64,000 nucleotides of DNA from contig JBJMLO010000018.1 in NCBI GenBank assembly GCA_045805265.1, positions 65,109 to 129,108 of the forward strand, in the 5' to 3' direction. Positions 58,949 to 64,000 of this stretch are shown piece by piece (within the stretch, counting starts at the first letter, position 1; each line of letters opens with the position of its first letter). The DNA is from JBJMLO01 sp045805265. Lineage in GTDB: Bacteria > Actinomycetota > UBA4738 > JACQTL01. The notes beneath the pieces were generated by a model. That model made no database searches. It was not told where the DNA came from and saw only the letters and a program-made list of their open reading frames with translations. The position numbers and the translations under genes are program-made.

Positions 58949-59653
58949 GTGGTGGAGGATACCGGGACGTTCGGCGGCCTCCTCGTCGACTACGGCGGGG
59001 TCATGACGACGTCCATGGGCCGGGCCTTCGCGGCGTTCGCTCTGGAGGCGGGCGTCGACCCCGAGCGGTTCAAGGCCGTGATCGAGGAGGCGTACGGGGG
59101 CGGCGACCCCGACGGCATGGTGGCCCGAGTGGAGCGGGGGCTGGTCCCGCAGGCCGAGTTCGAGCGGTGGCTGGCCGGGCGCCTGTCTCCCGGCGCCGCG
59201 GCACCGATCGCGGCGGCCGGCCTCAAGCACCGGCTGTTCGGCGCGCTCGAACCGGACCCGGACATGGTCGCGGCCGTGGGGGCCGCGCGGGCCGGCGGGA
59301 TCCGCACCGGCCTGGTCTCGAACTCGTGGGGCGAGTCCGGCTACGAGCGCGACCGATTCGGCGACCTGTTCGACGCCGTGGTCATCTCCGCGGAGGTGAG
59401 CCTGCGCAAGCCGGAGCCGGCGATCTACGTGCTGGCGGCCGAGCGGATCGGCGTCCCACCGGCTCGATGCGTGTTCGTGGACGACCTCCTGCACAACGTC
59501 GAGGGCGCCCGCTCGGTCGGCATGGAGGGCATCGTCCACCGTAGCGCCGAGTTCACGATCCCGAAGCTCGAGGCGCTCCTCGGCGTGTCACTGGCCCGCG
59601 ACCCGGAGGCGCCGCCGCCGCGCACCAGGCCGTCTCGGAACCCGATGTCCTGA
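58949..59653 (+). CDS. HAD-superfamily hydrolase
   Basis: 234 aa. Motif I is LLVDYGGVMTTS with the nucleophile Asp; the usual DxD second Asp is replaced by Gly as in epoxide-hydrolase-N and acyl-phosphatase-like HADs. Motif II is TGLVSNSW, motif III the Lys of SLRKPEPAIY, and motif IV CVFVDDLLHNVEGA. The helical cap lies between I and II. The substrate is unknown. A GTG start four bases after the M20 gene makes it the last gene of the run from the Xre regulator. The last 20 residues are Pro/Arg-rich. Confidence 0.82.
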   Translation: MVEDTGTFGGLLVDYGGVMTTSMGRAFAAFALEAGVDPERFKAVIEEAYGGGDPDGMVARVERGLVPQAEFERWLAGRLSPGAAAPIAAAGLKHRLFGALEPDPDMVAAVGAARAGGIRTGLVSNSWGESGYERDRFGDLFDAVVISAEVSLRKPEPAIYVLAAERIGVPPARCVFVDDLLHNVEGARSVGMEGIVHRSAEFTIPKLEALLGVSLARDPEAPPPRTRPSRNPMS

Positions 59654-59737
59654 CGCATTCGAGGAATCCGAATCGCCGGCCCGTCGGTAGTCCTTTGTGA
59701 GAGCGAAATTCCAGCGGGGGAAGAGGAGGCAGAACGC

Positions 59738-60415
59738 ATGTCTGCAGAACCTCAATGGGAATCGAGGCAACCGACCCCACGCCTGAAGACGCTGAGCGGG
59801 CCGGCGGGCGACCCGGACCGGGGTCCCGCGCGGGTCCTGTCCGCGATCGCGCTGGCCAGCATCGGCGCGGGCGCCATTCACATCGCCGCCGCGGCGACCG
59901 AGGGGGCCGACAGCGCACAGAACCTGGCCTTCTTCGGGGTGGTCGCGGCCGCCCAGATCGTGTGGGGCGCCGTGGCCCTGGTCCGGGCCCCGAGGTGGTG
60001 GCTGGCGCTCGGCGCGGTGGGCAACCTGGTCGTACTGGTCACGTGGGTGGTGTCCCGCACCGTCGGCCTCCCCGTCGGCGAGTACGCCGGCGTCGTGCTG
60101 CCCGTCGGATTCCCCGACGCGCTCGTCACGGCGCTGGAGGCGGTCATCGTCGTCGGCTCCGCGGGACTGGTGATCCGAGGCGGCGGTCCGTCGCGGGCGC
60201 CGACCCGATCCGCCGGCGTCGCGATCGCCGCCGTCCTGGTGGTCGGCGCGCTGTCCGCCGGCGGCGTGATGTCGCAGCTCGGCTCGACCAGCTCCTCATC
60301 CGAGGGAACAGGAGGAGGCCAGAGCGGACCGGCCGCGCCAGGGAACGGAGGCGGCTCGGGCGGGGGCTACTCCGGCGGTGGATCGTCCGGAGGCGGCTCC
60401 TCCGGCGGCTACTGA
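59738..60415 (+). CDS. Four-helix membrane protein with Gly/Ser-rich tail
   Basis: 225 aa, no recognised family. Four membrane segments are at about 30-48, 57-77, 82-102 and 122-142, with a fifth at about 155-175 just before the tail. The last 35 residues are GGGSGGGYSGGGSSGGGSSGGY-like and would be flexible and outside. Similar proteins in actinobacteria are annotated only as membrane proteins. GAAGAGGAGG precedes ATG 59738. It stands alone and converges with crotonyl-CoA carboxylase/reductase. Confidence 0.65.
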   Translation: MSAEPQWESRQPTPRLKTLSGPAGDPDRGPARVLSAIALASIGAGAIHIAAAATEGADSAQNLAFFGVVAAAQIVWGAVALVRAPRWWLALGAVGNLVVLVTWVVSRTVGLPVGEYAGVVLPVGFPDALVTALEAVIVVGSAGLVIRGGGPSRAPTRSAGVAIAAVLVVGALSAGGVMSQLGSTSSSSEGTGGGQSGPAAPGNGGGSGGGYSGGGSSGGGSSGGY

Positions 60416-60430
60416 GGCGGCGCGGCGAGG

Positions 60431-61678
60431 CTACTCGGGGAGGTCGGTGAGGCCCTCGGCGGGGGCGCTGACCAGCGCGGCCATGTTCCCGTCGCTGTGT
60501 CGGTTCTCCCGCATGACCTGATGGGCCTCGCCGATCTCCGCGAACGGGAACACTCGTGACAGGCAGGGGTCGACCTTGCCGTCGACCACCATCCGGTTGA
60601 ACGCGGCGGACTGCTCGTCGTTCGCGAAATGCGACCCCTGGAATCGCTTCTGGCGCATCCACAGGTACCGGAGGTCGACGACCGCGTTGTAGCCGGTCGT
60701 GCCGGCGCAGATCACCACCATGCCGCCCGTGTCGCACATGAAGATCGAGGTGGGGACGGTGTCCTCGCCCGGGTGCTCGAACACGATCCTCGGTGCCCGC
60801 TTCTCCCCCAGCGCGTCCCAGAAGGCCTTGCCGAACGCCTTGGCCCCCTCGAACCAGCGAGCGAAGGCCTTGGTGTCCTTCCAGTGGGGGAGCATCCCCC
60901 AGTGCTCGAAGTCGCGGCGGTTCACCGCGCCGACGGCGCCGAGCTTCTTGCAGAATTCCGCCTTGTCCTCACTGGAGACGACCGCGACCGGCAGCCCGCC
61001 CAGCTCCTTTGCGATCTGGATGGCCATCGAGCCCAGGCCCCCGGCTCCGCCCCAGATCAGCACCGGGTCACCCTCCCCGACGGTGTTGGGCGGCCACCCC
61101 ATGAGCATCCGGTAGGCCGTGGCCCCCACCAGCGTCGGCGCGGCGGCCTGCTCCCACGTCAGCTGGGGCGCCTTCGGTAGGCACTGGTGGGCCTGGACCT
61201 TGGTGAACTGGGCGAACGACCCCCAGTTCGACTCGTATCCCCAGATCCGGTAAGAGTCGTGGAACCCGGGGTCGAGGCCCTCGCGAATCTCCTTTGCCTC
61301 GACGTCCCACTGGCCGCAGTGGATGACGACGTGGTCGCCCACTTTCACGTCGTCGACCTGGTCCCCGACCGCGTAGACGATCCCGGAGGCGTCGGACCCG
61401 CCGATGTGGAACTCGGTCGGCTCGCCGAGCTTCCCGTGCACCCGCGTCACGTCCACGGGGATGCCGAGCGCGGCCCACACGTTGTTGTAGTTGATGCCCG
61501 CGGCCATCACGAGGACCAGGGCGTCGTGCGGCCCGATCTCCGGGACCTCGATGTCCTCGACCTGGAAGGCGTCCTTCGGCTCGCCGAACCGCTCCGGGCG
61601 GATCACGTGGGCGTACATCCGCGCGGGCACCTCGCCGAGCGGCGGGATCTGACCGATCTCGTACAGGTCCTTCGCCAT
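60431..61678 (-). CDS. ccr: Crotonyl-CoA carboxylase/reductase
   Basis: 415 aa, zinc-free MDR family. GINYNNVWAALGIPVDVTRVHGKLG, FHIGGSDASGIVYAVGDQV, GYESNWGSFAQFTKVQAHQCLPKAP, LIWGGAGGLGSMAIQIAKELGG (NADPH loop) and FEHPGEDTVPTSIFMCDTGGMVVICAG are hallmark CCR segments, including the Glu and His used to place CO2. It reductively carboxylates crotonyl-CoA to ethylmalonyl-CoA, for the ethylmalonyl-CoA pathway or extender-unit supply. ATG 61678 follows AGGAG. A palindrome about 70 bases upstream may be its operator. Confidence 0.94.
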   Translation of the reverse strand: MAKDLYEIGQIPPLGEVPARMYAHVIRPERFGEPKDAFQVEDIEVPEIGPHDALVLVMAAGINYNNVWAALGIPVDVTRVHGKLGEPTEFHIGGSDASGIVYAVGDQVDDVKVGDHVVIHCGQWDVEAKEIREGLDPGFHDSYRIWGYESNWGSFAQFTKVQAHQCLPKAPQLTWEQAAAPTLVGATAYRMLMGWPPNTVGEGDPVLIWGGAGGLGSMAIQIAKELGGLPVAVVSSEDKAEFCKKLGAVGAVNRRDFEHWGMLPHWKDTKAFARWFEGAKAFGKAFWDALGEKRAPRIVFEHPGEDTVPTSIFMCDTGGMVVICAGTTGYNAVVDLRYLWMRQKRFQGSHFANDEQSAAFNRMVVDGKVDPCLSRVFPFAEIGEAHQVMRENRHSDGNMAALVSAPAEGLTDLPE

Positions 61679-61745
61679 GTCGAGCACTCCTTCGCATCCG
61701 TCCGGGCACGGGCCGGCCACAGGGCGGGAACGGGACGCGGCCCTA

Positions 61746-61763
61746 ACCTACCCGACAGTAGGT
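61746..61763. promoter_or_regulatory. TetR-type palindrome upstream of crotonyl-CoA carboxylase/reductase
   Basis: ACCTAC (61746-61751), six bases, GTAGGT (61758-61763) is an exact inverted repeat, 68-85 bases before the ccr ATG. Spacing and sequence resemble operators of TetR regulators that sense acyl-CoA. No TetR gene lies in the window. Confidence 0.45.
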
Positions 61764-61821
61764 CAGCCAAACGCCACGGGCAAACCGGCTGGCCGCGAGC
61801 CGCGACACCGTGGGTCCGCGG

Positions 61822-62715
61822 TCACTTGCCGGCGGCGACCCGGAGGGCAGCCGGGCAGGTCGCCCGGCGGGGGCACCAGGCGCAGTGGGGGCCGGGGGTG
61901 AGCTCGGGGTCGGCCCCGGCGGCCAGCTCGACGGCGGCGGTGGCGGCCTCGACGACGCGGAACGCCGCGAGGTCGAGGGTCTCCTCCGTGACGTCCTCGG
62001 CCTGCCATTCCATGGACTGCAGGAAGACGGTCGCCACGCGGTACGGGGGCCGCTCGAAGGCGAGCGTGCACAGCAGCGCGTAGAACCGCATGTCCTCGGC
62101 GTGGGCGGGACGGGCCTCACCCGACTTGAAGTCGATGACGAGCCGGGACCGGCGTCCCAGCACCAGGTCGAGGCGGCCGGACAGCACGACCAGGCCGCCC
62201 GCGAGCTTCGCCCGGAGGGCCTGTTCGGACACGGGCTGCCACGACCGGGGCATGGGCGGGAACAGCTCCCGGAACAGCGCCAGCGAGGCCGCGGCCTCCG
62301 CCAGGCGCTCGGCCCGGTCGAGCGCGTCCAGCGAGGCCCAGTGGTCGGCGAAGGAGCCGTCCTGCTCGAGCAGGCGCTCGGCGCCCCGCTCCACGACCGA
62401 CCGGACGTCGGCCCCGCGCTCCACCGCGACGTCGAGCTGGATCGCCCGGTGCATGAGCGTGCCGGCCGCGCTCTGGGGCGAGTGGGCGAAGGGCTCGCCC
62501 TCGCCGGCCAGCGACGCCTGGAGCAGGCCCCGGCACCTCTCGAGCTCGTCCAGGCGGCTCTTCGACAGCCACAGCGGCTGGGTGATCGGCAGGCCGGCGA
62601 GGCCGTTCTCCAGCCGGGACCGGACCCGATCGGCCGACCCGGGCGGCACGCCGGGCGGGTCCCCCACCCCGATCAGCTCCCGGAGGGTCCGGCGCTGCCC
62701 TGCGGTAAGTTCCAT
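61822..62715 (-). CDS. RecB-family PD-(D/E)XK nuclease with iron-sulphur staple
   Basis: 297 aa. The nuclease core shows GTLMHRAIQ (His), LSGRLDLVLG (Asp) and LVIDFKSGEARPAHAEDMRFYALL (DxK plus the Gln/Tyr helix, with Asp here). Cys61 (LERCRGLL) and the C-terminal Cys278, Cys281, Cys287 make the four-Cys staple seen in AddB, Cas4 and related nucleases. No helicase domain is attached and no cas genes are near. It is likely a single-strand or end-processing nuclease. It is divergent from the PPC gene. Confidence 0.85.
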   Translation of the reverse strand: MELTAGQRRTLRELIGVGDPPGVPPGSADRVRSRLENGLAGLPITQPLWLSKSRLDELERCRGLLQASLAGEGEPFAHSPQSAAGTLMHRAIQLDVAVERGADVRSVVERGAERLLEQDGSFADHWASLDALDRAERLAEAAASLALFRELFPPMPRSWQPVSEQALRAKLAGGLVVLSGRLDLVLGRRSRLVIDFKSGEARPAHAEDMRFYALLCTLAFERPPYRVATVFLQSMEWQAEDVTEETLDLAAFRVVEAATAAVELAAGADPELTPGPHCAWCPRRATCPAALRVAAGK

Positions 62716-62763
62716 GGCCGCACGCTACTGCGCGCCACCGACACTCCCGAGGAGCGTGAGCAC

Positions 62764-63189
62764 ATGCGAATCTACCCGTCGGACGACGGCCGGGCGGCGT
62801 TCGTCCGCCTCGAGCGCGGCGACGACCTCCTGGAACGGCTGAACGCGGCCGCCGCCGAGCTCGAGCTCGACGCGGCGACGCTGCAGATCGTGGGCGCGGT
62901 CGAGCGGCTGGCCGTCGCGTACTACCGCCAGGACACCCACGAGTACGAGCGGCATGAGTACGACGCGCCCCACGAGATCTCGGGCGGAGTGGGCAACGTA
63001 TCGCTCAAGGACGGGAAGCCCTTCGTGCACATCCATGTGACGGGCAGCGGCGCCGACGGGAAGGCGGTAGCCGGGCACCTCGTGGACGGCACGCGCGTGT
63101 TCCTCATCGAGGCGTACTTCCGGCGGCTGGACGGTCCTGCTCCGGTCCGCCAGCTCGAGGAGGACCTCGGCCTGCCGGTCTGGCAGTGA
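62764..63189 (+). CDS. PPC/DUF296 domain protein
   Basis: 141 aa. The whole chain is one PPC domain, with FVRLERGDDLLERLNAAA at the start, VGAVERLAVAYY, and FVHIHVTGSGADGKAVAGHLVDGTRVFLIEAYFRRL at 87-121. In plants PPC accompanies AT-hooks; bacterial stand-alone forms are trimeric and of unknown role, possibly DNA- or ligand-binding. ATG 62764 begins the fold. The stop overlaps the next start (GTGA), coupling it to the DUF2087 regulator. Confidence 0.82.
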   Translation: MRIYPSDDGRAAFVRLERGDDLLERLNAAAAELELDAATLQIVGAVERLAVAYYRQDTHEYERHEYDAPHEISGGVGNVSLKDGKPFVHIHVTGSGADGKAVAGHLVDGTRVFLIEAYFRRLDGPAPVRQLEEDLGLPVWQ

Positions 63190-63791
63190 CCGAACCGTCC
63201 CCCGTCACCGCCGACACCGTGCTCCGGGCGCTGGCCGACTCGGAGCGGCTGGCGATCGCGGGCGCGCTCGCGCTTGGCCCGCGCACGGCGGAGGAGCTGT
63301 CCGACGCGTGTGGGCTGGCGCTGTCGCGGGTCCGCCGCCACCTCAACCGGCTGGCGTCCGCCGGTCTCGCGTCGGTCGACCCCGACCGGAGGACCTACCG
63401 CCTGGCGGCCGACGCGCTGCGGGCGGCCGCCCGCGACGCCGGACCCTCCCGGGAGCCCGGCCTGGCCCTCGGGGCAGTCGACGAGGAAGAGGAGACGGTC
63501 CTGCGCCAGTGGTTCGTGGGCGGCCGGCTCAAGGAGATCCCTGCGAAGCGCGCGACGCGCATGGTGGTCCTCACCCGGCTCGCGCTGGAGTTCGACGTCG
63601 GCGTGCGCTATCACGAGCGAGAGGTCAACGAGACGCTCCGACGCTTCCACCCGGACGTCGCGTCGCTCCGCCGGTACCTCGTGGACGAGGACCTGCTCTC
63701 TCGCGACCGCGGCGAGTACTGGCGATCCGGCGGCCCGGTCGAGCTCTTAGTGTCCGCGGACGTGGTGTACGAACGACCTGAGGGTCCTTGA
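63186..63791 (+). CDS. ArsR-type HTH regulator with DUF2087 domain
   Basis: 201 aa. Residues about 8-70 are a winged HTH (ALADSERLAIAGALALGPRTAEELSDACGLALSRVRRHLNRLASAGL, 12-57). Residues about 100-185 are DUF2087: RQWFVGGRLKEIPAKRATRMVVLTRLALEF, EREVNETLRRFHPDVASLRRYLVDEDLL, YWRSGG. DUF2087 proteins are transcription regulators of unknown ligand. The last eight codons may run into the adjoining IS end, since the terminal TGA lies in a sequence resembling an IS256-type terminus. GTG start overlaps the PPC stop. Confidence 0.8.
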   Translation: MTEPSPVTADTVLRALADSERLAIAGALALGPRTAEELSDACGLALSRVRRHLNRLASAGLASVDPDRRTYRLAADALRAAARDAGPSREPGLALGAVDEEEETVLRQWFVGGRLKEIPAKRATRMVVLTRLALEFDVGVRYHEREVNETLRRFHPDVASLRRYLVDEDLLSRDRGEYWRSGGPVELLVSADVVYERPEGP

Positions 63792-64000
63792 AGTAGAAGA
63801 CCACCGCTTCATCCTCATCGAGAACCGACCAAGGAACTCGGAGAGGAGGAACACGGTGGTCGAACCAACTGTGGACCCGCTCGTCTGGCTCGGCAAGCAC
63901 CTCGAGGAAGCCGACACCGACCTGCTGCGGGAGATGCTCCGCACGTTCATCCAACACCTGATGTCCGCCCAGGCCGACGCGATCTGCGGGGCCCCGTACG
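63779..64000 (+). mobile_element. IS256-family insertion sequence, left end only
   Basis: A transposase of the IS256 family starts at 63856 and runs off the window. The stretch from about 63779 (GAGGGTCCTTGAAGTAGAAG) looks like a terminal inverted repeat, but the matching right end is not visible, so the boundary is uncertain. Confidence 0.55.
63856..64000 (+). CDS. IS256-family transposase, N-terminal fragment
   Basis: 48 codons are visible: GTG start, then DPLVWLGKHLEEADTDLLRE, MLRTFIQHLMSAQADAICGAPY. The MSAQADAxCGAPYGE segment is the family's well-conserved N-terminus. GAGAGGAGGA lies seven to fifteen bases before the GTG. The DDE catalytic domain is beyond the right edge, so whether the copy is intact cannot be judged. 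Confidence 0.85.
   Translation, partial: MVEPTVDPLVWLGKHLEEADTDLLREMLRTFIQHLMSAQADAICGAPY

Overview
The window is about 70% G+C and densely coded, with many four-base stop/start overlaps (ATGA, GTGA) and frequent GTG starts. A WhiB iron-sulphur regulator, all three large coenzyme F420 enzymes (FbiC, FbiA/CofD, FbiB), a LytR-CpsA-Psr ligase, an LGFP-repeat SpoIID-like protein, a SigK/RskA-type sigma pair and a DUF5719 wall protein point to the phylum Actinomycetota. The genus cannot be told from the sequence; an uncultured, deep-branching lineage is plausible. No rRNA, tRNA or CRISPR array was seen.

Layout. 1-6.4 kb (minus strand): partial L,D-transpeptidase, DUF5719 protein, large membrane glycosyltransferase, Lys/Ala-rich histone-like protein, whiB. 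6.6-14.7 kb: F420 biosynthesis (fbiC, then fbiA-fbiB) around an FHA/HTH regulator, a secreted propeller protein and a TolB-like lipoprotein. 14.7-19.6 kb: a complete nucleoside-type (BMP) ABC importer. 20.0-36.6 kb: surface polysaccharide locus with SpoIID/LGFP protein, GDP-mannose pyrophosphorylase, small flippase-like protein, Wzm/Wzt exporter, rmlD, an rmlB-like dehydratase with a changed catalytic residue, four GT4 glycosyltransferases (one fused to DUF4214 and methyltransferase domains), an orphan ClpC N-domain protein and the LCP ligase. 36.6-42.4 kb: acyl-CoA synthetase, SigK/RskA pair, hotdog thioesterase, FAD oxidoreductase. 42.4-50.1 kb: a DNA-end processing island, sbcC-sbcD and herA-nurA in one orientation, split by an opposite-strand Xre/RES toxin-antitoxin pair. 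50.2-55.9 kb: DUF3052 protein, small lipoprotein, Rho-N-domain protein, acyl-CoA dehydrogenase, thiolase, FtsH-like protease. 56.0-63.8 kb: Xre regulator, methylmalonyl-CoA epimerase, DUF1028, M20 amidohydrolase, HAD hydrolase, membrane protein, crotonyl-CoA carboxylase/reductase, iron-staple RecB-family nuclease, PPC-domain protein, DUF2087 regulator. At the right edge an IS256-family transposase begins.

How it fits together. The whiB - fbiA/fbiB - GDP-mannose pyrophosphorylase - rmlD - LCP order recalls a mycobacterial neighbourhood, so the left half looks like ancestral core sequence for envelope assembly and F420. The nurA-herA and sbcD-sbcC pairs lying together resemble the archaeal Mre11-Rad50-HerA-NurA operon and are the most interesting feature. 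Thiolase, acyl-CoA dehydrogenase, crotonyl-CoA carboxylase/reductase and methylmalonyl-CoA epimerase suggest acyl-CoA and possibly ethylmalonyl-CoA metabolism. Several intergenic regions hold exact inverted repeats, notably two in-phase palindromes upstream of whiB, a CRP-type site before sbcD and an operator in front of the toxin-antitoxin pair.
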